A stretch of DNA of 23,383 nucleotides from Puniceicoccales bacterium (GCA_031279675.1 JAITIB010000094.1:1-23383), one strand, 5' to 3'; numbered from the stretch's first letter, positions 14,401-22,999 are shown. Notes: generated by a model from the sequence alone, not told the origin. A program made the numbers and translations.

Positions 14401-16212
14401 TCAGTTAATGACCACCGTGCCTTCCGGAAACCGGTAACCGGTGGCGTCGCGTCTCCGGACAAACGCCATCAGACAAGTCAGGACTCCCACGCGTCCAAAA
14501 AACATTGCAAAAACAAGAACGCACCTCGCCGAATCCCCCAATCGAGGAGTAACCCCCCGCGACAGTCCCGCAGTGCTGATCGCGCTCACCGCCTCAAACC
14601 CCAGGTCCAGTGCCGGCAACTCCGGGTGCAACATGCATAACAACACCGAGACCGTCATCAAAAACGCGATCGACACCAGAATTGTCGCCAACGCCCTGTG
14701 CGCCACCGCGTCATCCAGCCGCCGTCCAAAAGCCTCGATGTCCGCCCGCCCCAGCACCACCCGCCGCAGCGCCAGCACCGCCACCGCAAGCGTCGTCGTC
14801 TTGATCCCCCCGGCTGTGCTCGAAGGCCCGCCGCCCACGAACATCAAAAACATCACGATGATCGCCGTCGCCGGAGCGAACAACACCCCCGTCGTCACCG
14901 CAAATCCGGCGGTCCGTGCCGTGGTCGCGTTGAACGCCGAGACGAACCACGCCTCCGTCATTCCCCCCGTCGTGCTCGCGCCACCGAAGAGAAACTCCGA
15001 CACATAAATCCCCCCCGTCCCAAGCACCAACAACACCCCCGTCGTCACCAACACCAGCAAGGTATTGGTATTCAGGCGCGGGCGAACCCCGCCCCGCCAC
15101 AACCCCGCGCGACGCCGCAGCGACGCCACAAGCACTTGCGAGCAATTTTTCAACACAGGGAACCCCATGCTCCCCAGCAACACCAGTGCCATCACCACAA
15201 ACAATATCCCGTGACACCCCCGCACGGCATTGTCCGCAAACCCGTTTCTCAAGGTCGAAAAACCCGCGCTGCAAAATGACGACACCGCATGAAAGGCGGA
15301 AAAGAAAAACCGGTCCCCGTTTGAAACACTCCCCACCCCGCCCTCCTGCCCCAGCAGCACATAAAACGCCACTCCGCCCACAAACTCGCATGTGAACGTA
15401 AACCCCACAATCGCCCCAAGCGCCGACCCAATCCGCCCGAGCGTGTTTTCACTCAACAAATCCTGCAGTCCCATCCGGTTGCGTAACGACACACCCCCCG
15501 CCAGAAAATAGGCGAAAAAATACGTCCACGTCATCACCCCCAGCCCGCCCAGCTGGATCAAGCCCAGCAGCACCCATTGCCCATGCCGCGTGAAAACCTC
15601 CGGCGTGTCCACCACCGACAGCCCCGTCACACACACCGCACTTGTTGCCGTGAACAGCGCGTCCACCCAGCCAATGCCTTTCACCGTCGCCAGCGGCGCT
15701 TTTAGCAACAGCGTTCCGATCCCGACCAACACCGCGAAACTCAGCATGAAAACCACCCCGGGCGACACCCATCTGTATGACAGCAGCCGGTTGTTGCGCA
15801 ACACCCGGAGCATCACCAGCCCGCCCAGCGTCAATTGCGAAAACACCAGGTAAAACAACGTGAACGTCCCAAACGACACGCCGAGCCCCAAGTGCTCCTC
15901 GAACCAATTGTGAACCCCTTTGTGAAAAAAAATCTCCATCCCCGCCACCACCGCGAGCAGCGACTCCACCTTGTGCGAACTCACATACCCCAGCGGCCTC
16001 GGTTGCAACACCACGCGCAGGGCTTCCTGCGCCACGAAAATCCCCAGCACAATGTGCGTCGCTAGCCGAAGCCGCGGCAGCACCTCCACTTCCACCGGCC
16101 AGCACAACACCCACAGAAACGCCCCGAGCGCCCCAAGCCCGCACACGCCCAACACCCCGTTCAACAGACGGAACACCCAGCCACGGGTTCTCTCGGAAAG
16201 CCTTTCAAACAT
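14401..16212 (-). CDS. TrkH/KtrB-family potassium uptake membrane protein
   Basis: This is the inner-membrane K+-translocating subunit of a Trk/Ktr system, 603 residues. The four selectivity-filter loops are visible: TSAVCVTGL (190-198), SSFCSAGFS (311-319), NATTARTAGF (428-437) and AVSAISTAGL (541-550). GGPSSTAGGIKTTT (461-474) is the conserved segment after the third pore loop and FFGRVG (571-576) is near the end. About 140 extra N-terminal residues add several membrane helices before the core, as in the long Bacteroidota/Verrucomicrobiota form. The ATG at 16212 overlaps the nuoC stop by 8 nt; the longer frame to 16443 is the shadow of nuoC. The cytoplasmic regulatory partner (TrkA/KtrA) is not in the window. 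Confidence 0.93.
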   Translation of the reverse strand: MFERLSERTRGWVFRLLNGVLGVCGLGALGAFLWVLCWPVEVEVLPRLRLATHIVLGIFVAQEALRVVLQPRPLGYVSSHKVESLLAVVAGMEIFFHKGVHNWFEEHLGLGVSFGTFTLFYLVFSQLTLGGLVMLRVLRNNRLLSYRWVSPGVVFMLSFAVLVGIGTLLLKAPLATVKGIGWVDALFTATSAVCVTGLSVVDTPEVFTRHGQWVLLGLIQLGGLGVMTWTYFFAYFLAGGVSLRNRMGLQDLLSENTLGRIGSALGAIVGFTFTCEFVGGVAFYVLLGQEGGVGSVSNGDRFFFSAFHAVSSFCSAGFSTLRNGFADNAVRGCHGILFVVMALVLLGSMGFPVLKNCSQVLVASLRRRAGLWRGGVRPRLNTNTLLVLVTTGVLLVLGTGGIYVSEFLFGGASTTGGMTEAWFVSAFNATTARTAGFAVTTGVLFAPATAIIVMFLMFVGGGPSSTAGGIKTTTLAVAVLALRRVVLGRADIEAFGRRLDDAVAHRALATILVSIAFLMTVSVLLCMLHPELPALDLGFEAVSAISTAGLSRGVTPRLGDSARCVLVFAMFFGRVGVLTCLMAFVRRRDATGYRFPEGTVVIN

Positions 16213-16888
16213 GATCGCAGCGGTTTTCGCCCGCCCCCCGGTCGTCCGCCCACGACTGGTCTGCCCCGCGCGGCTCCCCATTGCGCGGCGACCCGCCACC
16301 TTCCGCCGAGACAAACGGCCCGCCCTCCATCGGCGCCACCGCCACCCGGTCAAGCCCTCCTCCCATGCTGGCGGCATCCCCGGACGGCAATGCCGCCTCA
16401 CGCCCAGCCAATGGAAAATCCTTCCGCAACGGATGCCATTCATACTCCTCCCACATCAAAATCCGGCGCAAATCGGGATGCCCCTCAAAGCTCACTCCGA
16501 ACAAGTCAAAAATCTCGCGTTCGAACCAGTCCGCGGAGGCAAAGTCCTTTGCCAAACTTGGCAGCACCACCGCATCCCCTCCCTCATTCGGCCCAGCCAG
16601 GCACGACACTCGCAGCAAGGCGCCTCCATTCGAGCGCGCAAAATGATAGACCACGCCAAACCGCGAGCCGGGGTCCGCATCAACACCCCAGTCGCACCCG
16701 GCCATGTCCGTCAACAAATCGAATCCCCATTCATCGCGCAATGCCACGGCAAAGACTGCCAAGTGTGCCGCGGGAACATCCAGCGCGGGCAGCCCGTCCG
16801 CGGACGCCACCGCCCGGGGCTTCACCCACTCGAACCGTTTGGCCAAATCTCGCATCAACATCAGGGAAGAATCTTCTGAAACATTCAT
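16205..16888 (-). CDS. nuoC: NADH-quinone oxidoreductase subunit C
   Basis: NuoC is part of the peripheral arm of respiratory complex I at the inner membrane. The protein has 227 residues. The family signature is intact: DWFEREIFDLFGVSFEGHPDLRRILMWEEYEWHPLRKDFPL at 120-160. The N-terminal half has the expected FDLLTDMAGCDW near 57-67. The family usually ends shortly after RKDFPL; here an extra tail of about 67 residues, rich in Gly, Ala and Asp (161-227), runs into the next gene. The ATG at 16888 gives MNVSEDSS; Met10 or Met12 are alternatives. nuoB ends 34 bases upstream and the K+ transporter start overlaps its stop by 8 nt. No nuoD follows, which is unusual. Confidence 0.93.
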   Translation of the reverse strand: MNVSEDSSLMLMRDLAKRFEWVKPRAVASADGLPALDVPAAHLAVFAVALRDEWGFDLLTDMAGCDWGVDADPGSRFGVVYHFARSNGGALLRVSCLAGPNEGGDAVVLPSLAKDFASADWFEREIFDLFGVSFEGHPDLRRILMWEEYEWHPLRKDFPLAGREAALPSGDAASMGGGLDRVAVAPMEGGPFVSAEGGGSPRNGEPRGADQSWADDRGAGENRCDHV

Positions 16889-16922
16889 GACATGAAAAAC
16901 AGGCCGGAAAACAATGGCACGG

Positions 16923-17441
16923 TCAATCCCCGCGTCCCCGGAACAACATCTTCGCCGAGGGTTCCTTCCGGATTTTCTCCTGCAAAAGCAGCATCCCGTC
17001 CAGCAACGCCTCGGGCTTCGGCGGACAACCCGCGATATAAACGTCCACAGGCAAAATCCGGTCCACCCCTTGCAATGTCGAATACGTCCGGAAGAGCCCT
17101 CCCGATGACGCGCACGCACCCATTGCCACCACCCACTTTGGCTCGGACATCTGGTCGTAAAGACGCCGCACAATTCCGGCCATCTTGTAAGTCACCGTGC
17201 CCGCCACAATCATGCAGTCCGCCTGCCTCGGGGAAAACCGCATCACCTCCATGCCAAAACGCGAAATGTCAAACCGTGATCCGCCCGACCCCATCAACTC
17301 GATCGCACAACACGCCAGCCCCATCGGCATCGGCCAGACGGAATTCGCACGAACCCAATTGATGGCAGCGTCAAGGCGCGTCACGACGACCTCGCCATTG
17401 TCCGTGCCGGCTTGTCCGAAATCAGTTGAAGGACGACTCAT
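16923..17441 (-). CDS. nuoB: NADH-quinone oxidoreductase subunit B
   Basis: NuoB carries the terminal 4Fe-4S cluster N2 of complex I, which passes electrons to quinone. The protein has 172 residues. All four cluster ligands are present: Cys44 and Cys45 in GLACCAIELM, Cys110 in MGACASSGG and Cys139 in AGCPPKPEAL. RFDISRFGMEVMRFSPRQADCMIVAGTVT (56-84) is the conserved central block. The ATG at 17441 gives MSRPSTDFGQ and is preferred to the longer frame, which runs into the FmdB-like gene. nuoC follows 34 bases later. nuoA, normally just upstream, is replaced by the FmdB-like gene, so the remaining complex I subunits must be elsewhere or this pair is a paralog. Confidence 0.95.
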   Translation of the reverse strand: MSRPSTDFGQAGTDNGEVVVTRLDAAINWVRANSVWPMPMGLACCAIELMGSGGSRFDISRFGMEVMRFSPRQADCMIVAGTVTYKMAGIVRRLYDQMSEPKWVVAMGACASSGGLFRTYSTLQGVDRILPVDVYIAGCPPKPEALLDGMLLLQEKIRKEPSAKMLFRGRGD

Positions 17442-17478
17442 GGAAATTTCGCGAAGGATTAAAAAATAAACCGCGCAT

Positions 17479-17844
17479 TCAACACAATTTGGACTCCCTC
17501 GAAAGTCCCAGCTGCCCTGCCCCATTCTGGAGTTTTCCCGGGTCCAAAATTTCCGGCGCGCGCGCATCCTTCCCGGAAGTCCTGACATATTTTCCCGTCC
17601 CCCTGTCCTTTTCATAGCGCGTCCAGCCCAGACGCCCAAGATTGTCGGGATTGGAAATCTGGGCACGAACCCGCCGCTCGCCATACGGCCCCGTCAGATA
17701 CGGTGCATCCCGGATAACCCGCCGCATCGGCTGCCCCGTCAACGGATGACACGTCAGCGCGGGCTCATTGATCCCCTGCTCTATCTCAAGAAGCCCGCAT
17801 TCGACGCCACCGCCATCGAGAAGTTGATAAGTATAAACTGGCAT
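17479..17844 (-). CDS. FmdB-like protein with incomplete zinc ribbon
   Basis: The first 45 residues follow the FmdB/putative regulatory protein pattern: MPVYTYQLLD, then EIEQGINEPALTCHPLTGQPMRRVI. FmdB proteins normally carry two CxxC pairs that bind zinc. Here only one Cys of each pair seems to remain (Cys16 and Cys32), so zinc binding is doubtful. Residues 50-121 are a polar tail (GERRVRAQISNPDNLGRLGWTRYEKDRG) that I do not recognise. The total is 121 residues. The ATG at 17844 lies 10 bases after the oppC-like stop and its own stop is 37 bases before nuoB. The family role is not well established, so no function is assigned. Confidence 0.65.
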   Translation of the reverse strand: MPVYTYQLLDGGGVECGLLEIEQGINEPALTCHPLTGQPMRRVIRDAPYLTGPYGERRVRAQISNPDNLGRLGWTRYEKDRGTGKYVRTSGKDARAPEILDPGKLQNGAGQLGLSRESKLC

Positions 17845-17854
17845 GTCCGGATCC

Positions 17855-18733
17855 CTACTTGATTTCAGCCCGCGGGTCGAGCGCATCGCGCAACCCGTCG
17901 CCAAGAAAGTTCAACGAGAACAAAGTCGCCGAGAACAGGATTCCGGGAAACAACAGCAGCCAGGGAAACTCCTCCATGACATCCGCCCCCTCCTTGATCA
18001 ACAACCCCCAGGACGTCATGGGGGCCTTCACCCCGAGCCCAAGAAAACTGATGAATGCCTCCGTCAACATTACCGACGGCACCGTAAGCGTGGCGTAAAC
18101 AACAACCGTGCCCGCCAGATTGGGCAGCAAATGCCGCGTCATGATACGGAACGGACTCTGCCCGACACACACCGCCGCCTCCACAAACGGCTGCGCCTTG
18201 AGCACACGCACCTGATTGCGCACAATGCGCGCCATCGTCAGCCATGACACTGCCCCGATGGCCAGGTAAATCCACCCGAGTTCCTGCCCGAAAATCACTG
18301 TGAGCAATATCACAAACAACGTGAATGGCAGTGCGCAGATCACGTCCACGCCATGCATCATCAGCGCCCCCGAACGCCCCCCAAACCAGCCTGCCACAAC
18401 CCCGTAAAACACACCAATGCCCACTGCCACCGCTGTGGCGACGAGACCTACCTGCAACGAAACTCTCCCTCCCTGCAGCAACCGCGCCAACAAATCACGC
18501 CCAAGGACATCCGTCCCAAGCCAATGGCACGCATTGGGCGCCACCGGCCCGAGCACACGATCCTGCGTCATGTAATCATGCGGCAGCACTGCCGGCCCCA
18601 GAACACATGCCGCGCCGACGCATCCCATGAACACGAGCGAGAAAACCGCCGCGCGGTCCTGCCTCAATCGCCTCCACGCACGTCGCCGGGGCGAATCGGG
18701 CGCCATCGTCAAGAAATCACCGCCTCCATTCAT
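17855..18733 (-). CDS. Peptide ABC transporter permease, OppC/DppC-like
   Basis: This is an inner-membrane permease of 292 residues. It has the OppC N-terminal helix after RRRAWRRLRQDRAAVFSL, then HWLGTDVLGRDLLARLLQGGRVSL near 69-92, the hallmark of OppC-type proteins. The EAA loop that contacts the ATPase is FVEAAVCVGQSPFRIMTRHLLPNL. The C-terminus has SFLGLGVKAPMTSWGLLIKEG and LNFLGDGLRDALDPR. The ATG at 18733 overlaps the oppB-like stop as ATGA, so the two are translationally coupled. Neither the two ATPases nor a binding protein gene is adjacent. Oligopeptide or dipeptide import is the usual role; the substrate is not known here. Confidence 0.93.
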   Translation of the reverse strand: MNGGGDFLTMAPDSPRRRAWRRLRQDRAAVFSLVFMGCVGAACVLGPAVLPHDYMTQDRVLGPVAPNACHWLGTDVLGRDLLARLLQGGRVSLQVGLVATAVAVGIGVFYGVVAGWFGGRSGALMMHGVDVICALPFTLFVILLTVIFGQELGWIYLAIGAVSWLTMARIVRNQVRVLKAQPFVEAAVCVGQSPFRIMTRHLLPNLAGTVVVYATLTVPSVMLTEAFISFLGLGVKAPMTSWGLLIKEGADVMEEFPWLLLFPGILFSATLFSLNFLGDGLRDALDPRAEIK

Positions 18734-19653
18734 CGCTCCGCAAACCTCATTTTTGGATTAAGCCACGCCACCGCCACGTCCACGGCCAAGTTGAGCGAGA
18801 GCAGCACCACGGCGTAGAACAACGCCGCGCCGCAAATCATCGTGTATTCGCGATTAAACGCCGACATGACAAAAAGTTTTCCCAACCCGGGCACATTGAA
18901 CATCGTCTCAATGACAAACGACCCGCTGATCAATCCTGCCGATGCCGGCCCAAGATAGGTCACCACAGGCACCAACGCATTGCGCAGCCCGTGGACAAAA
19001 CACACCCGCCCCCAACCCAATCCCTTCGCACGCGCCGTGCGCATATAATCCTGATTGCGCACCTCCATCATGCTCCCCCGCGTCAATCGGGCCACTGGCG
19101 CCGCAAACACAAGCCCCAAGGTCAGCGAGGGCAGAACCCGATCCCCCGCCCCGTCCCACCCCAGCGCGTTAAACCACCCCAATCCCAGTGCAAACACCCA
19201 AATCAACAGCGGCCCGAGGACAAACGCCGGCACACAAATCCCGACGGTTGCCACACCCGTCAGCCCCCTGTCCCACCACGACCCCGGACGGGCCGCCGCC
19301 CCCGCTCCTGCCGGAATCCCCAACCCCACGGCTACCATCAATCCCCACAAACCAAGCTCCAATGACACTCCGGCGCGATCCAACACCAACTCATTCACCG
19401 ACCACCCTGGGTATTTGTAGGACGGACCCAAGTCCCCCCGGAGCAAATTCCCCAAATACCGCGCATATTGCACCGCCAACGGTGAATTCAACCCATAGTG
19501 CTCATCCAATCGTTCCCGAACCACCTCGGGAAGCGAACGTTCAAGGTCAAACGGCCCCCCGGGAACAAATCGCACAAGGAAGAACACCAGCGTGGACACC
19601 ACCCACACCACCGGAATCATCGCCACCACACGCTTGAACACGAACCACAGCAT
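18730..19653 (-). CDS. Peptide ABC transporter permease, OppB/DppB-like
   Basis: This is the partner permease, 307 residues. It begins MLWFVFKRVVAMIPVVWVVS, with the usual FFLVRFVPGGPFD, and has YARYLGNLLRGDLGPSYKYPG (63-83) as in OppB. The EAA loop reads EVRNQDYMRTARAKGLGWGRVCFVHGLRNALVPVV. The C-terminus has SGSFVIETMFNVPGLGKLFVMSAFNREYTM. It should heterodimerise with the OppC-like protein in the inner membrane. It starts 19 bases after the stop of a small putative lipoprotein gene and overlaps the next gene by 4 nt, so all three are likely transcribed together. Confidence 0.94.
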   Translation of the reverse strand: MLWFVFKRVVAMIPVVWVVSTLVFFLVRFVPGGPFDLERSLPEVVRERLDEHYGLNSPLAVQYARYLGNLLRGDLGPSYKYPGWSVNELVLDRAGVSLELGLWGLMVAVGLGIPAGAGAAARPGSWWDRGLTGVATVGICVPAFVLGPLLIWVFALGLGWFNALGWDGAGDRVLPSLTLGLVFAAPVARLTRGSMMEVRNQDYMRTARAKGLGWGRVCFVHGLRNALVPVVTYLGPASAGLISGSFVIETMFNVPGLGKLFVMSAFNREYTMICGAALFYAVVLLSLNLAVDVAVAWLNPKMRFAER

Positions 19654-19672
19654 CGCGTTGCCACCACTCTAC

Positions 19673-19996
19673 TCAACGTCGCCCACTGTTCCCCGTCTTC
19701 TCAAGAGCCGCCCGCTCCTCCGCCACATGCCGCTCAAGCTCTTCAATCGAAGGTCGCAATGGCACCTGTGAGCGCCCCCCTGTGCGCGCTTCCACCGCGC
19801 GCAATTCCGCCTCGTTCATGCTCGGATTGCGCCCAAATCGCTCCATGCGCTCGGACTGCATCCGCGCCGATGTCGCCTCCACTCCAGACATGTCGTCATC
19901 CGCAAAAACCGCCACAAACATGCACCCGCCACAAAACAACACCGTTGCCGACGATGAAAGCAGCCCGCACACGAAAAAAATAATAGAACGTCGCAT
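19673..19996 (-). CDS. Small exported protein, putative lipoprotein
   Basis: The protein has 107 residues and no family that I recognise. The start at 19996 gives a good export signal: MRRSIIFFVCGLLSSSATVLFCGGC. The FCGGC stretch resembles a lipobox but has Cys and Gly where Ser/Ala and Gly/Ala are usual, so lipidation is uncertain. The mature part is charged and helical, with RMQSERMERFGRNPSMNEAELRAVEAR and SIEELERHVAEERAALEKTG, and could form a short coiled coil. It is the first gene of the minus-strand string, 19 bases ahead of the oppB-like gene, and diverges from purF across 134 bp. It is not a substrate-binding protein; it is far too short. Confidence 0.65.
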   Translation of the reverse strand: MRRSIIFFVCGLLSSSATVLFCGGCMFVAVFADDDMSGVEATSARMQSERMERFGRNPSMNEAELRAVEARTGGRSQVPLRPSIEELERHVAEERAALEKTGNSGRR

Positions 19997-20130
19997 CCCC
20001 CGAACGGTGCGCCTGCCACCCCGGGGCGCGCAATCCCAAAACTCACCAAATCGCCCCGCCAAAAACCGCGTGCATGATTCCCGCTCGACAGCCACCGGGC
20101 GCACATTTTAACAAACATGTCACAAACACC

Positions 20131-22050
20131 ATGAGTGACACCCTCTCGCATGAATGTGGCATCGCCTTAGTCCGCCTGCTCAAGCCGCTCGCTTACTACG
20201 AGCAAAAATACAAGGACCCGCTTTACGGATTCCAGCAGCTCTTCCTGCTCATGGAAAAACAGCACAACCGCGGGCAGGACGGCGCCGGCATCGGCTGCGT
20301 CAAACTGAACATGCCCCACGGACACGCCTACATGTATCGTGACCGCGACCCGACCGCGCAGGCGCTCACCAACGTTTTCACGAGGCAGATGGACTCTTTC
20401 AACGCCAAGGTCGCCACCTCCGACATCATTCCAGAAATGCCTGAAACGGTGAAAACACACTTCGATTTCGGCGGCGAAATCCTCCTCGGGCATCTCCGCT
20501 ACGGCACTTCCGGAAGCCTCGACGCCAGCGCCTGTCACCCCTACTTTCGCAAAAGCATCTGGCCCACGCGAAACCTCATGCTTGCGGGCAACTTCAACAT
20601 CACCAACTCCAGCGATCTTAACGCCAGCCTCGTCCAGCGCGGGGCGCATCCCATTTTTTCCACCGACACACAGTCGCTCCTTGAGGAGATCGGGTTCTGG
20701 CTCGACGACGAGCACAACCGCAACTACCACCAGCTCCGCGACATAGAGCACAAGAGTGGCGCGGAAATCCCCCCTCTCATCTCGCAGCGCCTCGACATTG
20801 CCGCGATCCTCCGCAAGGCATCCCGCGAATGGGACGGCGCCTACGCCCTCATCGGACTCATTGGCAATGGCGACACCTTTGTCCTCCGCGACCCTCACGG
20901 CATCCGCCCCTGTTATTATCTGCACAACGACGAAGTCCTTGCCGTCACCTCCGAACGCGCCGCCCTCATGACTATTTTCAATGCCCCGTGCGAGGCCATA
21001 GATGAGCTCACACCGGGACATGCCATTATCGTCAAAAGCGACGGTGCCACGCGCATCGAGAAAATTATCGCCCCCGTGGAACCCAAGCGCCACTGCTCCT
21101 TCGAGCGCATTTACTTTTCCCGTGGCAACGATCCCGAAATCTACCTTGAGCGCAAAACTCTCGGCGCCGCTCTCGCCACCCAAGTGCTTGCCGCCATTGA
21201 GAACGACTTTGAGCACACTGTTTTCTCATTCATCCCCAACACCGCCGAGATAGCCTTCTACGGGCTTATTCACGAAATTTACAGCCGCTGGCGCGCAACC
21301 ACCATCGACGCCATCCTCCACGCCGCCGAAACCCAAACCCTTACCAGAACCCACCTTGAGCACCTTCTCAACACCACCTGGCCGCGCAGCGAAAAAGTGG
21401 CGCACAAGGACATCAAGCTCCGCACCTTCATCGCCGCCGAGCGCAAACGCACACGCATGGCTTCCCACGTTTATGACATTTCCCACGGTGCTGTGAACAA
21501 GGGCGACAACCTCGTTGTTGTGGACGACTCCATCGTCCGCGGCACGACCCTCCGCCAGTCCATCATCCGCATCCTTACCCGCCCCTGCCCGCGCCGTCTC
21601 ATTATCGCCTCCACGGCCCCCCAAATCCGTTATCCCGACTGCTACGGCATCGACATGTCAGAGATGGGCAAATTTCTCATTTTCCAAGCTGCCGTCGCAC
21701 TCTGCAAGGAAACCGGCAAAGAAATTCTCCTGCGCGAAACCTACGAGAAATGCGTGCGCCAATCCACGCTCCCCGCGAAGGAGATCAAAAACTTCGTCCA
21801 GTGCATTTACGAGCCCTTCACCGAGGAACAACTTTCCCGGCGCGCAGCCCGGCTCGTCACCCCGCCCGACTCCGAATGGAACGGCGAGCTCATCCTCGTT
21901 TTCCAAAGCATTGAAAACCTGCACAGATCCTGTCCCACGAGCCTCGGCGACTGGTATTTCACGGGCGAATACCCCACCCCGGGAGGCTACGCAGCACTCA
22001 ACCGTGCCTACATAAACTTTTACGAAAACCGTGACGGACGCAGTTACTGA
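20131..22050 (+). CDS. purF: Amidophosphoribosyltransferase, long Bacteroidota-like form
   Basis: PurF makes phosphoribosylamine from PRPP and glutamine, the first committed step of purine synthesis in the cytoplasm. The protein has 639 residues, longer than the roughly 470-500 of the classical enzyme. The N-terminal glutaminase domain begins MSDTLSHECGIALVRLLKPL; Cys9 is the expected nucleophile, which would need removal of an 8-residue leader to become N-terminal. HNRGQDGAG near 44-52 and GHLRYGTSG near 118-126 support the glutaminase fold. The PRPP loop is VVVDDSIVRGTTLRQS near 462-477. The length and the KPLAYYEQKY segment resemble the Bacteroidota form. The ATG at 20131 is chosen over 20074 because it matches the conserved start. 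No Shine-Dalgarno sequence is evident. Confidence 0.92.
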   Translation: MSDTLSHECGIALVRLLKPLAYYEQKYKDPLYGFQQLFLLMEKQHNRGQDGAGIGCVKLNMPHGHAYMYRDRDPTAQALTNVFTRQMDSFNAKVATSDIIPEMPETVKTHFDFGGEILLGHLRYGTSGSLDASACHPYFRKSIWPTRNLMLAGNFNITNSSDLNASLVQRGAHPIFSTDTQSLLEEIGFWLDDEHNRNYHQLRDIEHKSGAEIPPLISQRLDIAAILRKASREWDGAYALIGLIGNGDTFVLRDPHGIRPCYYLHNDEVLAVTSERAALMTIFNAPCEAIDELTPGHAIIVKSDGATRIEKIIAPVEPKRHCSFERIYFSRGNDPEIYLERKTLGAALATQVLAAIENDFEHTVFSFIPNTAEIAFYGLIHEIYSRWRATTIDAILHAAETQTLTRTHLEHLLNTTWPRSEKVAHKDIKLRTFIAAERKRTRMASHVYDISHGAVNKGDNLVVVDDSIVRGTTLRQSIIRILTRPCPRRLIIASTAPQIRYPDCYGIDMSEMGKFLIFQAAVALCKETGKEILLRETYEKCVRQSTLPAKEIKNFVQCIYEPFTEEQLSRRAARLVTPPDSEWNGELILVFQSIENLHRSCPTSLGDWYFTGEYPTPGGYAALNRAYINFYENRDGRSY

Positions 22051-22129
22051 CAACCCTCCCGCCGCCACCCGCGCGTCCGCATGGATTGCGCTTTTCAGAA
22101 CCATGCCAAATCCCTTTTAGTGGGCGGAT

Positions 22130-22999
22130 ATGATTTCCCGTTACCTACCGGAAGATTTTGCCCCAGGCCGCGGCGTCGTTGTTCTCGCTGGCAAGGGGCG
22201 CTACCCGGAACTCACCACCGAGCGCCTGCGCAACGCGGGCATCCCCGTCAAACTCGTTGCATTTGAGGACGAGACCAACCCCGATTTTGCCGCCACCTTT
22301 CCGGACAACGACACCGCGTGGATAAAAGTCGGGCAACTCGGACACCTCCTTGATGCCCTCCAACGGTTCCGCGCAGGATACACCCTCATGGCAGGGCAAA
22401 TCACCCCGCGCCGCCTGTTCAAAGGCCTCGTCCCCGACGTAAAGGCAGTCATGATCCTCGCAAAGCTGAAGGAAAAAAACGCGGGCACCATCTTTGGCGC
22501 CCTCGCCGGCGAAATCATCCGCGCCGGATACACGCCGCTCGACGCACGTGCTTTCCTTGACGATCAGCTCGCCACCCCAGGCAACATGTCTTCCTCAGGC
22601 TGGCGCTCCGCCAGAATCCCCGCCACAACGCTTAACCACGGAACGCGCATCGCAAAGGAAGTCGCACGGCTCGACATCGGACAGGGCGTTGTCGTCAGCG
22701 GCACCACCACCATCGCCGTCGAAGCCTTTGAAGGAACGGACAAAATGCTCCGCCGTTGTGCTGGCATTGGCGCGCGCGCGCCACTTTTCGTCAAAACTGT
22801 CAAACCCGATCAAGACTACAGGTTCGATGTTCCCTGCTTCGGACTGCGCACACTCGAAAGCATGGCCGAGGGCGGCATCCGCCACGCCGCCCTTGAGGCA
22901 AACAACGTGCTCATTCTCGAAAAAGAAAAAGTTCTCCGCCAAGCCCGTGAATTTGGCATTACCCTGCACGGCTACCTGACTCCCGACACCACCGCCTGA
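22130..22999 (+). CDS. lpxI: UDP-2,3-diacylglucosamine pyrophosphatase LpxI
   Basis: LpxI (DUF1009 family) hydrolyses UDP-2,3-diacylglucosamine to lipid X in lipid A synthesis, replacing LpxH in many bacteria. The protein has 289 residues. Visible family blocks are VVVLAGKGRYPEL (16-28), LMAGQITPRRLF (86-97), DIGQGVVVSGTTTIAVEAFEGTDKMLRR (182-209) and FVKTVKPDQDYRFDVPCFGLRTLE (220-243). The C-terminal hydrolase domain therefore looks complete. The ATG at 22130 is 79 bases after purF. lepA begins 52 bases after its stop, so purF, lpxI and lepA may be one transcript. Its presence indicates an outer membrane with lipid A. Confidence 0.93.
   Translation: MISRYLPEDFAPGRGVVVLAGKGRYPELTTERLRNAGIPVKLVAFEDETNPDFAATFPDNDTAWIKVGQLGHLLDALQRFRAGYTLMAGQITPRRLFKGLVPDVKAVMILAKLKEKNAGTIFGALAGEIIRAGYTPLDARAFLDDQLATPGNMSSSGWRSARIPATTLNHGTRIAKEVARLDIGQGVVVSGTTTIAVEAFEGTDKMLRRCAGIGARAPLFVKTVKPDQDYRFDVPCFGLRTLESMAEGGIRHAALEANNVLILEKEKVLRQAREFGITLHGYLTPDTTA

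Noticed and set aside
20167..21216. 349-codon minus-strand open frame opposite purF
   Set aside because: It is antisense to a well-supported purF and has a Val/Gly/Ala-rich shadow composition.
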